37,929 bases of DNA from NCBI RefSeq assembly GCF_002837055.1, contig NZ_PDKP01000004.1, positions 27,177 through 65,105 of the forward strand, given 5' to 3'. The stretch comes from Lactobacillus apis (GTDB lineage Bacteria; Bacillota; Bacilli; Lactobacillales; Lactobacillaceae). Position numbers and translations under genes: made by a program. Position 1 is the stretch's first letter, and each line of letters opens with the position of its first letter. Under the pieces are notes generated by a model. The model did no database searches. It saw only the letters and a program-made list of their open reading frames with translations, and was not told where the DNA came from. This document shows positions 1-7,430 of the stretch, piece after piece.

Positions 1-288
1 TAGTGAAACGTATTGCGTAGGTGTGACACCCAGAACTAAAATTGGAGCCTTAATGCCCGCCTGACGCAATTCCAGCGCTTCATCTAAGATTGCCACACAA
101 AAGCCGTCAATGCCAACCTCAATTGCAGCTTGAGCCACTTTAACTGCTCCATGGCCGTATGCATTAGCTTTGATTACTGCAAATAGTTTTTGTCCCGGTT
201 TGAGTTGCTGTTGTTCTTCTTTTAAATTGTGCTTAATCGCTGCTAAATTGACATAAACAGCGGCTGGACGATGTATTCCAGGTACCAT
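1..288 (-). CDS. alr: Alanine racemase, N-terminal part (runs off left edge)
   Basis: The first 96 codons of a PLP-dependent alanine racemase, which makes D-alanine for peptidoglycan and teichoic acids in the cytoplasm. The PLP-lysine motif [10 protein letters not shown] is visible at about residues 38-47, followed by the early strands of the alanine racemase barrel. The ATG at 286-288 lies two bases after the acpS stop, with a GGAG ribosome binding site inside the end of acpS, so the two genes are probably translationally coupled. The acpS-alr order is common in Firmicutes. The rest of the gene is outside the window. Identity is confident; the C-terminal catalytic tyrosine region cannot be seen. 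Confidence 0.93.
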   Translation of the reverse strand, partial: MVPGIHRPAAVYVNLAAIKHNLKEEQQQLKPGQKLFAVIKANAYGHGAVKVAQAAIEVGIDGFCVAILDEALELRQAGIKAPILVLGVTPTQYVSL

Positions 289-290
289 TT

Positions 291-644
291 TTATTTCTCC
301 AATACAACTAAAGTAACTATTTCATGATTATCATGAGTAATACTTGACCAAATTTTGCCTTCAAACTTAGTTGAAGTTGTTATCGGATGACCAATTTCAT
401 CCCAAAGTGTTTCGACATCTTGTAAGCCAAGGTCTTTTCCTAAACCAGTTCCCATTGCCTTGGAAAATGATTCCTTAATTGAAAAGCGACCACCTAAGTA
501 TTCAACCTTACGCTTACCAGACATTTTTTGATACTGGGCAAATTCATTTGGTGTTAGCGCCTTTTTGGCAAAGCCATCACCTTTAGCAACTATTTTTGCT
601 ACACGTTCTACTTCTACTGCATCAATACCAACACCATAAATCAA
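291..644 (-). CDS. acpS: Holo-[acyl-carrier-protein] synthase
   Basis: Transfers 4'-phosphopantetheine from CoA to acyl carrier protein, activating fatty acid synthesis. The protein has the N-terminal GVGID motif with the metal-binding Asp, and the central [14 protein letters not shown] motif with the conserved Glu and Lys of small AcpS-type transferases. Length of about 117 residues is normal. Start choice: a GTG at 651-653 overlaps the ribosome binding site AGAGGTG, so the TTG at 642-644, six bases after it and giving a protein starting MIYGVGID, is preferred. It lies downstream of cshA, separated by a hairpin terminator, and is coupled to alr. Confidence 0.92.
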   Translation of the reverse strand: MIYGVGIDAVEVERVAKIVAKGDGFAKKALTPNEFAQYQKMSGKRKVEYLGGRFSIKESFSKAMGTGLGKDLGLQDVETLWDEIGHPITTSTKFEGKIWSSITHDNHEIVTLVVLEK

Positions 645-673
645 TTTGCTCACCTCTTAAGCCAAAATTATAA

Positions 674-711
674 TACAAAAAAGAGTTGCACTTAACCACA
701 ACCCTCTTTTT
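674..711 (-). terminator. Intrinsic terminator after cshA
   Basis: Read on the minus strand, an AAGAG/CTCTT stem with a small bulge, extended by GTTG/CAAC, is followed by a run of six T. It would end the murF-cshA transcript before acpS. The stem is imperfect, so partial readthrough into acpS-alr is possible. Confidence 0.6.
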
Positions 712-721
712 AGCAAAAACG

Positions 722-2254
722 TTAATCTTTTTTGTTTTTAATTACGAAATCATGACCACTACCTGAGCGGTTTGAACGGCCACCGCGGTAACTGCTATGA
801 CCACCGTGATTACGATCGCCACCGCGATAATTACCGTGACCGCCACGGCTATTACCACCGCGACCGCCGCCACGACCATAATGTCCACGGCCTCTGCCGC
901 CACCATTGCGGCGACCACCACCGTTACTACCTTTATATGGCAATGGCTTTTCGGAACTAATAGTTACTTCAACATCAGAAGAATCTTTTGAAAGGTTCTT
1001 CAAAAATGCGGAAACTAGGTCGATGGCTGAATAGTTTTCAAGTAACTCACTAGCGTCATCAGTGTACTTACTCAAATCTTCCTTCATCAAGTCTTCAATT
1101 TTAGTCTTAGCAATCTTTAATTGACCACGAAGCGCTTGATCATCTGAAGGTGGACGAAGTGGAGTCATCTTTTTCTTAGTTAATTGCTCAATTGTGCGCA
1201 TGTAGCCAAGTTCGTTTGGAGTAACAAAAGTAATTGAACTACCATTTTGACCAGCACGACCTGTACGACCAATACGGTGAACATATGAATCTGGATCTTG
1301 AGGGATATCATAGTTGTAAACGTGAGTAACACCTGAGATATCAAGCCCACGTGCTGCAACATCAGTAGCAACTAAAATATCTAATTTTCCTGCACGGAAT
1401 CGCTTCAAGACACTGATTCGACGTGCTTGTGACAAGTCACCGTGAATGCCGGCAGCATTATAGCCACGTGCTTGCAAACCGCGAGTAACTTCGTCAACTC
1501 TTCTCTTAGTTCGAACAAAGATAACCGCCAAATCTGGGCTTTCAACGTCAATTAACCGACACATGATATTGAATTTTTCTGCGTCCTTACAACGAACGTA
1601 GTATTGATCAATTAAATCAGCAGTTAATTCTTTTGTCTTAATCCGTACAATCTCTGGATCATGCATGAACTTTTCACTAATGCGCAAAATTGGTTTTGGC
1701 ATTGTGGCACTGAAAAGCAAGGTTTGACTGCGATTCTTCACGTAACTCAAAATGCTTTCAATATCTTGAATGAAGCCCATGTCTAGCATTTCGTCAGCTT
1801 CATCAAGTACAATTGTGTTGACACCTTCCAAGTTGATTGTCTTACGCTTTAAGTGGTCAAGTAAACGACCTGGTGTACCAACCAAAATTGCTGGTACATG
1901 GTTCTTAAGTGAGCGAATTTGGCGGCCAATGTCTGCACCACCATAAACTACTTGAACACGTGCTTTTTCATCACGACCCAAGCGGAAAAGCTCCTCCTGG
2001 GTTTGAATAGCTAATTCACGTGTTGGTTCGATAATCAACGCTTGAATAGTTTTATTGTGTTTATCTAAATTTTGTAAAATTGGCAAAGCAAATGCTGCAG
2101 TTTTACCTGTCCCTGTTTGCGCTTGACCAATTACGTCTTTACCCGCTAAGGCAAGAGGAATTGTCTGTTCCTGGATTGGCGTTGCTTCTTCAAAGCCTGA
2201 ACGTTTAATTGCTTTTAAAAGCTCGTCATTTAATCCTAATTCTGAAAATTTCAC
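722..2254 (-). CDS. cshA: DEAD-box ATP-dependent RNA helicase CshA-like
   Basis: ATP-dependent RNA helicase of the CshA/DeaD type, acting in RNA decay, ribosome assembly and cold growth. All signature motifs are present: Q motif near residues 21-28, motif I AQTGTGKT at 45-52, PTREL at 77-81, TPGR at 127-130, DEAD at 151-154, SAT near 183, then ATDVAARGLD and HRIGRTGR in the second RecA domain. After about residue 445 the protein ends in a low-complexity tail rich in Gly, Arg, Asn and His, a typical RNA-binding RGG-like tail. The start is a GTG at 2252-2254 with AAGGAG six bases upstream. It follows murF by 10 bases, so the two are probably one transcript. Confidence 0.96.
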   Translation of the reverse strand: MKFSELGLNDELLKAIKRSGFEEATPIQEQTIPLALAGKDVIGQAQTGTGKTAAFALPILQNLDKHNKTIQALIIEPTRELAIQTQEELFRLGRDEKARVQVVYGGADIGRQIRSLKNHVPAILVGTPGRLLDHLKRKTINLEGVNTIVLDEADEMLDMGFIQDIESILSYVKNRSQTLLFSATMPKPILRISEKFMHDPEIVRIKTKELTADLIDQYYVRCKDAEKFNIMCRLIDVESPDLAVIFVRTKRRVDEVTRGLQARGYNAAGIHGDLSQARRISVLKRFRAGKLDILVATDVAARGLDISGVTHVYNYDIPQDPDSYVHRIGRTGRAGQNGSSITFVTPNELGYMRTIEQLTKKKMTPLRPPSDDQALRGQLKIAKTKIEDLMKEDLSKYTDDASELLENYSAIDLVSAFLKNLSKDSSDVEVTISSEKPLPYKGSNGGGRRNGGGRGRGHYGRGGGRGGNSRGGHGNYRGGDRNHGGHSSYRGGRSNRSGSGHDFVIKNKKD

Positions 2255-2264
2255 TAAGTTCTCC

Positions 2265-3632
2265 TTATCTAAGCCGCTTTACTACTTTTTCAAGGTGCAT
2301 CCCATGTGATCCCTTCAGAACAACAATGTCGTGCGGCTTAATATCATTTCTCAGATCAGCTATCAATCGCTGCATCTGATCTTTTTTATAATAATGTAAA
2401 TTCTCTGGTCCATATGTGTTCTTTAGAACATCAGCTAAATTTTCCATTTCTGAACCAAATAAATATACTTCGTTAATCACTTGCGGATCAAGGCAATCAG
2501 CAAGTCCAGCATGTAAAGCAGCCGATCTTTCGCCTAATTCAAGCATATCACCTAAAACGGCAATTCTGCGACTGCCCTCAGGGACCTGAATTTGACCAAA
2601 GCTGGAAATAACTGCGCGAACCGCTGTTGGGTTTGAGTTATAGACATCGCTCATGATGTCTTCGCCCACATCGCCTTTTTCCCATTCCATGCGATCAGCT
2701 GTTGGGGTAAAGCTTGCTAATGCGGTAGCAATTTCTTCATCACTTTCACCAAAATGACGACCAACGCATAGCGCCGAAAGAGCATTTGAAACATTATGTT
2801 TACCAATCATTGGGATAGTAAATTGGCTGTCAGAGTCGTTGACTGTAAATGTTGCATGATGCTTATAGCTACGATAGCCAGTTGCATAAACGCTATCAGT
2901 TTGGTCGAAGCCAAACGTAATTTTAGCTTGCTCAAGCTTTTCAGCACGCTCACGTAAAAGTGGTTCATCCCCATTATAGATGAGCTCGCCATCTTCACGC
3001 AAGAAATCGGTAATCTCCATTTTGGCATCAGCGATGCCTTCACGCGAACCTAAATACTCAATATGTGCTTCACCAATCATGGTAATAACAGTTACATCCG
3101 GATGGGTTAGTTCACTTAACTGGTGTAATTGACCAGCATGATCCATTCCCATTTCCAGAACTAAAATCTCTGTATTAGGTTTCATGTCCAAAATAGTCAT
3201 TGGAACACCAATTTCATTGTTGAAGTTGGCGTCAGTCTTGTGGACATTAAAACGCTTAGCTAAAACCGCTGCAGTCATATCTTTAGTAGTAGTTTTACCA
3301 TTAGAACCAGTAATTGCTACTACTGTAGGATTTACCTTGTTAAGGTAATATTGCGCTAGTTGTTGCATACTCAAAAGTGGATCGTCAACCTCTAAAACAG
3401 CAATGTTTTCAGGTTTATTAGGACGGTCTTTTTGCCACAAAGTTGCACTAGCGCCATTACTAATTGCACTATTGATAAAATCATGGCCATCACGTTCGCC
3501 TTTTAGCGGCACGAATAGTCCGCCTTCAGAGATTTTTCTTGAGTCGAAGGCAACAGAAGTAATAACAGTTTGGTCGTTACCTTCACAAGTCGAATTAATT
3601 GCTTTGGCAATTTCTGCCAGTTGCATTTTCAT
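2265..3632 (-). CDS. murF: UDP-MurNAc-tripeptide--D-Ala-D-Ala ligase
   Basis: Adds D-alanyl-D-alanine to UDP-MurNAc-tripeptide, the last cytoplasmic step of the peptidoglycan precursor. It shows the Mur ligase three-domain layout: an N-terminal uridine-binding domain with FDSRKISEGGLFVPLKGERD, the central P-loop GSNGKTTTKDM near residue 108, the NNEIGVP motif, and the C-terminal domain with the conserved DVYNSNPTA and GDMLELG stretches. Length of 455 residues is usual. The ATG at 3630-3632 has AGGAG seven bases upstream. A Met two codons later is an unlikely alternative. It heads the murF-cshA unit. Confidence 0.96.
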   Translation of the reverse strand: MKMQLAEIAKAINSTCEGNDQTVITSVAFDSRKISEGGLFVPLKGERDGHDFINSAISNGASATLWQKDRPNKPENIAVLEVDDPLLSMQQLAQYYLNKVNPTVVAITGSNGKTTTKDMTAAVLAKRFNVHKTDANFNNEIGVPMTILDMKPNTEILVLEMGMDHAGQLHQLSELTHPDVTVITMIGEAHIEYLGSREGIADAKMEITDFLREDGELIYNGDEPLLRERAEKLEQAKITFGFDQTDSVYATGYRSYKHHATFTVNDSDSQFTIPMIGKHNVSNALSALCVGRHFGESDEEIATALASFTPTADRMEWEKGDVGEDIMSDVYNSNPTAVRAVISSFGQIQVPEGSRRIAVLGDMLELGERSAALHAGLADCLDPQVINEVYLFGSEMENLADVLKNTYGPENLHYYKKDQMQRLIADLRNDIKPHDIVVLKGSHGMHLEKVVKRLR

Positions 3633-3716
3633 CTAATACTCTCCTACCTAAAAGAAATTTTGCTCAACCCAACATTATGTCTGCATAATTGTTACAGCAT
3701 AATAATTACGTCTTAC

Positions 3717-3745
3717 ATAAAAAAGCAGCCCCAATGGGACTGCTT
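3717..3745 (-). terminator. Intrinsic terminator after rpmE2
   Basis: On the minus strand an AGCAGTCCC/GGGGCTGCT stem with a short ATT loop is followed by six T. It lies about 20 bases after the rpmE2 stop. Confidence 0.85.
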
Positions 3746-3762
3746 CCACCAGATTAAAGATA

Positions 3763-4008
3763 TTACTTGTTGACACCATATTTCTTGTTGAACTTTTCGA
3801 TTCGTCCATCTGCTTGAGCAAACTTTTGCTTGCCTGTGTAGAATGGGTGAGAATCTGAAGTAATTTCAACTCGAATCAATGGGTAAGTCTTACCTTCGTA
3901 ATCTACTGTTTCTTTTGACTTTAAGGTTGAACCAGCAACAAATTTTGCACCTGTTGCGGAATCCATAAAGACAACTTCTTGGTAATCTGGGTGAATGCCT
4001 TGTTTCAT
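3763..4008 (-). CDS. rpmE2: 50S ribosomal protein L31 type B
   Basis: Structural protein of the large ribosomal subunit. The 81-residue product begins [10 protein letters not shown], the standard L31 start, and lacks the CxxC zinc-binding cysteines, so it is the zinc-independent (type B) form. The open frame extends 30 codons upstream, but AAGGAG nine bases before the ATG at 4006-4008 and the family N-terminus fix the start here. It is transcribed alone, with its own promoter and terminator. In other Firmicutes type B L31 can be zinc-regulated; no such operator was identified here. Confidence 0.95.
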   Translation of the reverse strand: MKQGIHPDYQEVVFMDSATGAKFVAGSTLKSKETVDYEGKTYPLIRVEITSDSHPFYTGKQKFAQADGRIEKFNKKYGVNK

Positions 4009-4064
4009 GTTTATTACTCCTTTGCCATGACTCTCTTTCAAGCCATAGATTAATCGATTAACGT

Positions 4065-4092
4065 TTATTACAATAACATTTTTTTGAGTCAA
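4065..4092 (-). promoter_or_regulatory. Probable promoter of rpmE2
   Basis: On the minus strand, TTGACT (4087-4092) and TAATAA (4065-4070) are separated by 16 bases. The 5' leader before the L31 start would be about 50 bases. Confidence 0.5.
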
Positions 4093-4123
4093 TTTCAAGA
4101 TATATTACTAAACTAGCTTTTTG

Positions 4124-4969
4124 TTAATTAAGAACAATATCGCTCGGCTTTACTTCTTTGCCAAAATAAGGCTTCAGTTCTTTATTGTAATCAGTCACAA
4201 AAAAGCCTTGGTTTGTTAGTTTAGTGATTTCTTGGTTAGTCCAATCAAGTAGAGATTTATTGCCTTTTTTAACTGCTGGCGCAATGTATTGATTAGGACC
4301 AATGTTTTTAATTCCAACTGTATAACTTGGATTTCGTTTAACCCACGCATACAGGTATGAATTGTCATCCGCTAATGCAGCAGCTCGTTTATTCTTAATT
4401 GCATTAAACTGTTGTGTTTTTGAATCAAATTTTAACAGGTGAACTCCGCCTTTTTCAGTAAAATAGTTCTCAGCAGTAGTCCCCTTATTTACAATAACCG
4501 TTTTGTTTTTCAATTGACGCTCATTAGTAATTGGTGCATTTTTGGGTGAAATCACACCAACCGATACCTTCATATAGGGTCTAGCAAAATCAGCCACTTG
4601 TTTACGTTCTGGTGTCACAGTAAAGTTGGCCAACACAATATCAGCTTTGTCAGAATTCAATGTATCAACTCGATTATTAGCGTTAACCTGTGTAAACTTT
4701 GCTTTTACACCAAGATCTTTGGCCATTCTGCGGGCTAAACGTAAGTCATAGCCACGCCGGTTACCATGTTCATCTACCCAACCATACGGTGGCAAATCAC
4801 CAAAAACCGCTACACGCAAAACGCCACGCTTTTTTATTGCGACTACACTGCTGTCGCTTCCCCCGGTACTGTCATTTAATGAGGACCTGAAGCCAAAAAA
4901 GGTAACTAATAAGACAACAATTACAACTGACCAAATTGCTATACGCCTTTTAAGTTTATTTTTCTTCAT
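4124..4969 (-). CDS. Amino acid ABC transporter, substrate-binding protein
   Basis: Extracytoplasmic solute-binding protein (family 3, GlnH/FliY type) of a polar amino acid importer. The N-terminus is basic followed by a hydrophobic helix at about residues 11-27. The mature part begins with the family pattern KRGVLRVAVFGDLPPYGW, then GYDLRLARRMAKDLG and the ADIVLANFTVTPERKQ hinge stretch. There is no cysteine and so no lipobox, unlike most Gram-positive binding proteins. It is probably held by an uncleaved signal anchor, or released by another route. It is the last gene of the four-gene operon, nine bases after the ATPase gene. The substrate is not readable from the sequence; the Cys-rich leader upstream hints at cystine or cysteine. 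Confidence 0.88.
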   Translation of the reverse strand: MKKNKLKRRIAIWSVVIVVLLVTFFGFRSSLNDSTGGSDSSVVAIKKRGVLRVAVFGDLPPYGWVDEHGNRRGYDLRLARRMAKDLGVKAKFTQVNANNRVDTLNSDKADIVLANFTVTPERKQVADFARPYMKVSVGVISPKNAPITNERQLKNKTVIVNKGTTAENYFTEKGGVHLLKFDSKTQQFNAIKNKRAAALADDNSYLYAWVKRNPSYTVGIKNIGPNQYIAPAVKKGNKSLLDWTNQEITKLTNQGFFVTDYNKELKPYFGKEVKPSDIVLN

Positions 4970-4978
4970 TATAACTCC

Positions 4979-5719
4979 TTAAAAATCCATACTCTCTAAA
5001 AAGTCGCGTGCACGTTCAGTTTTCGGTTGGGCAAAGAAAGCTTTTCCTGGCGTATTTTCTAAAATGCGCCCATCTTCTAGGAATAGGACTTGGTCCGCTA
5101 TTTGTTCCGCAAAGCCCATTTCATGCGTCACAATAATCATGGTCATATGGTGCTTTTTTGATAACTTAGTCATTATCTGCAAAATGCCGCGCACCATTTC
5201 TGGATCAAGTGAAGCAGTTACTTCATCAAGCAACATTACCTCTGGGTGCATGATTAAGGCGCGCACAATAGCGATTCTTTGCTTTTGTCCCCCAGACAAT
5301 TCTCGAGGATACGAATCCGCATACTTCTCAAGCCCAACGTCTTTTAATAATCCTTCTGCTTCTTGAGCCACCTGATCTTTTGCACGCTTCTGTACCTTAG
5401 TAGGAGCTAATAAAATGTTTTCCATGACAGTTAAGTTAGGAAATAAATCATAACTTTGAAAGACCATGCCGATTTTTTGTCGTATCTCTTGCCAATTTTT
5501 ATCGGTTGGCTTGATTTTTTCACCTTTAAAATAAACCGCACCGCTACTAAAATCTTCCAATCCATTAAGGCATCTGATTAAAGTGCTTTTTCCTGAGCCC
5601 GATGGACCAAGTAGAGTTAGAACCTCACCTTGATGCAACGTAAAATTAATATCGTGTAAAATATGACGATCGCCATAAAACTTGTTTAAATTTTCTACTC
5701 GTAAAATTTCTTCTGTCAT
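4979..5719 (-). CDS. Amino acid ABC transporter, ATP-binding protein
   Basis: Cytoplasmic ATPase of the polar amino acid importer (GlnQ family). Walker A GPSGSGKST lies near residues 38-46, the Q-loop in GMVFQSYDLFP, the ABC signature LSGGQKQR near 141-148, Walker B VMLLDEVTASLDPE, and the switch histidine in VTHEMGFA. Length of 246 residues is typical. It sits between the two permease genes and the binding protein with spacings of 5 and 9 bases. It should power uptake through the two adjacent permeases. Confidence 0.93.
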   Translation of the reverse strand: MTEEILRVENLNKFYGDRHILHDINFTLHQGEVLTLLGPSGSGKSTLIRCLNGLEDFSSGAVYFKGEKIKPTDKNWQEIRQKIGMVFQSYDLFPNLTVMENILLAPTKVQKRAKDQVAQEAEGLLKDVGLEKYADSYPRELSGGQKQRIAIVRALIMHPEVMLLDEVTASLDPEMVRGILQIMTKLSKKHHMTMIIVTHEMGFAEQIADQVLFLEDGRILENTPGKAFFAQPKTERARDFLESMDF

Positions 5720-5724
5720 TTTTC

Positions 5725-6402
5725 TTACCTATTCTCTTTAGCTGCCAACTTTTTAGACCAAAGTGACAATGGATAATCGATGATAAAGTACAAAATAAAA
5801 ATCAGACCATAAATCCAAAAAACTGCAGTCGGATATTTTTGGTTATTAGCTTCGATGATTTGCTGGCCAATTGCAATTACATCCATAATACTAATCATCA
5901 TTAAGAGTGAAGTTGTTTTAATTACCCGCGTAGCGAGGTTAATCGTTGCAGGCAATTCCAACTGGACTGCCTGTGGTAATAACACATAGCGGAAAAGCTG
6001 CGTTTTACTTAAGCCTAATGCCAAACCAGATTCTTTTTGCGTTACTGGTACTGATTCGATTGCCCCACGGACAATATCACTAAATTCAGCGGCCACCCAC
6101 AATGCAAAAGCGAGAATCGCCATCCAACTAGCCGGCCAGCTAATGTTGAAACTGCGTGGCAAAATGTAATAAACCAAATAAAGCAGGACAATTGTTGGCA
6201 CAATTCTAAAGAACTCAAGGTAAAGCCTTAGAATAAAGCGTAATGGCTTACTAGGTAATGTTCTTAGAATTCCCAAAAGTGTCCCCAGAACTAAACCAGC
6301 AGCTAGACTATCAACGGAAATCCACACAGATGTCCACAGTCCTTGCATGATTCTGGCAAAATTGTTTCCTACAAAGAGGACATTAATCACCGAATGTTCC
6401 AT
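5725..6402 (-). CDS. Amino acid ABC transporter, permease (second)
   Basis: Inner-membrane permease of the His/Glu/Gln/Arg/opine family with about five hydrophobic helices and the EAA-type loop (ALGLSKTQLFRYVLLPQA) that contacts the ATPase. An in-frame ATG exists at 6420, but the ribosome binding site AAAGGAG lies between it and the ATG at 6400-6402, so translation most likely starts at the latter, giving 225 residues. It overlaps the end of the preceding permease gene by 20 bases, which suggests translational coupling and a heterodimeric channel. Confidence 0.9.
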   Translation of the reverse strand: MEHSVINVLFVGNNFARIMQGLWTSVWISVDSLAAGLVLGTLLGILRTLPSKPLRFILRLYLEFFRIVPTIVLLYLVYYILPRSFNISWPASWMAILAFALWVAAEFSDIVRGAIESVPVTQKESGLALGLSKTQLFRYVLLPQAVQLELPATINLATRVIKTTSLLMMISIMDVIAIGQQIIEANNQKYPTAVFWIYGLIFILYFIIDYPLSLWSKKLAAKENR

Positions 6403-7042
6403 AGCGCACTCTCCTTTCAAGCAAGTTCAAGAGCAAAATAACTGGAATGAGGACGATTGCATAAGCAACAACGAGAACAAACAAGTACTCGTTAGAACGG
6501 TAATACATACCAATTAAGTCAAGTGCTGTATTTGTTAACTCAGGGATAGCAATTACAGAAAAGATTGAAGTTTCCTTAATCAAAAATATGACGTTAGCAG
6601 CTAGTGCGGGCATACTCAGTGCAAAACCTTGTGGAAAAACCACATAACGTGCTAATTGCAAATTATTCATCCCCAATGCCTTACCATTATCAATTTGGGT
6701 CTGGTTGACACCGCTAAAACCACCAGTGAAGCCTTCTGCCATATAAGCACCGCCCAGAAAAATCAGTCCAATAATGCCACAAGTTGTAGCAGACATTTTC
6801 AAGCCAATAACAGGAAAAGCATAATACAGGAAAAATAATTGAATTAACAATGGTGTATTTCTTGCCAGTTCAACATAAGCTGTAAATAGCTGACTTAAAA
6901 TTGGTACTTTAAAATACTGTATCAGGCTGCTTAGCGCACCAACAATTAGCGAGCCTAAGATACCAACAAGCGAAAGCCATAAAGTTAGCTTAAAAGCTTG
7001 GGCAAAGATTGGTAAACTGTGACTAATAACTTGCCAGTTCAT
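6383..7042 (-). CDS. Amino acid ABC transporter, permease (first)
   Basis: First gene of the importer operon and a homologue of the next permease. It has five hydrophobic segments and the loop ALGMNNLQLARYVVFPQG that docks on the ATPase. Two ATGs are possible (7052-7054 and 7040-7042). The inner one has a GGGGA site in front and the outer one has none, so the inner start (MNWQVISHS) is chosen with moderate confidence. The gene begins just after a hairpin terminator that ends a leader transcript, so expression probably needs readthrough of that terminator. Confidence 0.88.
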   Translation of the reverse strand: MNWQVISHSLPIFAQAFKLTLWLSLVGILGSLIVGALSSLIQYFKVPILSQLFTAYVELARNTPLLIQLFFLYYAFPVIGLKMSATTCGIIGLIFLGGAYMAEGFTGGFSGVNQTQIDNGKALGMNNLQLARYVVFPQGFALSMPALAANVIFLIKETSIFSVIAIPELTNTALDLIGMYYRSNEYLFVLVVAYAIVLIPVILLLNLLERRVRYGTFGD

Positions 7043-7067
7043 TTCTATCCCCATTTCTAAATAAAAA

Positions 7068-7110
7068 AGACCTATTTATCCACATGGACTTCATAGGTCT
7101 TGTCTAATTC
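7068..7110 (-). terminator. Leader terminator (attenuator candidate) of the ABC operon
   Basis: On the minus strand an AGACCTAT/ATAGGTCT stem enclosing about 19 bases is followed by six T, ending roughly 20 bases before the first permease ATG. It lies inside the transcribed leader, downstream of a promoter and a short Cys-rich ORF, as in transcription attenuation. A second GC-rich hairpin (around 7122-7142, CGTGCCG/CGGCTCG with one mismatch) lies between the ORF and this terminator. Confidence 0.65.
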
Positions 7111-7155
7111 CAATAACCAAAAACCACGAGCCGCGTCGGCACGTCGATTCTTTAA

Positions 7156-7263
7156 TTAAGCAGTTATTAACTTTAAGAATCCGCATGCCAAAAGATTGTC
7201 CACATTGTTTTTAACAAAACAGACTTTTTGACATTGTGTTTTACTTACACCAAGTTTAAACAT
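7156..7263 (-). CDS. Cysteine-rich leader peptide (35 aa)
   Basis: A small ORF with a strong ribosome binding site (AAAAAAGGAG, nine bases before ATG). The product starts MFKLGVSKTQC and ends in LKLITA, with Cys at positions 11, 15 and 27. Three cysteines in 35 residues is far above the usual level in lactobacilli, and the adjoining ABC proteins have almost none. It sits between a good promoter and an intrinsic terminator, all upstream of an amino acid importer operon. This is the layout of a ribosome-mediated attenuator sensing cysteinyl-tRNA, although the Cys codons are spread out rather than in a run. No recognised family. A conserved small secreted or redox peptide is the alternative. Confidence 0.65.
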   Translation of the reverse strand: MFKLGVSKTQCQKVCFVKNNVDNLLACGFLKLITA

Positions 7264-7302
7264 GGTTTGTACTCCTTTTTTGTAATAACTGTTACTCTTC
7301 AC

Positions 7303-7331
7303 ATGCTATGCTTATATTTACTTTTTGTCAA
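7303..7331 (-). promoter_or_regulatory. Promoter of leader peptide / ABC operon
   Basis: On the minus strand a perfect TTGACA (7326-7331) and TAGCAT (7303-7308) are separated by 17 bases. The start of transcription would be about 30-35 bases before the leader-peptide ATG. Confidence 0.7.
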
Positions 7332-7385
7332 CAGATTTGCATCATTCATTTTTAATTATTTTTTATCAATCAGTTACTTCAGAGA

Positions 7386-7419
7386 GCAAAAAAGGCACCC
7401 CTAACGGGATGCCTTTTGA
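7386..7419 (-). terminator. Intrinsic terminator after L-2-hydroxyacid dehydrogenase
   Basis: On the minus strand an AGGCATCCC/GGGGTGCCT stem with a GTTA loop is followed by six T, 12 bases after the stop codon. Confidence 0.9.
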
Positions 7420-7430
7420 TTAGCTTAATT

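Noticed and set aside
772-991. Open frames on the plus strand opposite cshA rich in His/Asp/Arg or Thr/Ala
   Set aside because: They mirror the Gly/Arg-repeat codons of the helicase tail; no ribosome binding site.
4009-4098. N-terminal extension of L31
   Set aside because: No ribosome binding site, covers the predicted promoter and leader; family start MKQGIHPDY has AAGGAG.
7055-7300. T-box riboswitch upstream of the ABC operon
   Set aside because: No AGGGTGGNACCGCG-type T-box sequence or specifier-loop stem seen; the Cys-rich ORF fits better.
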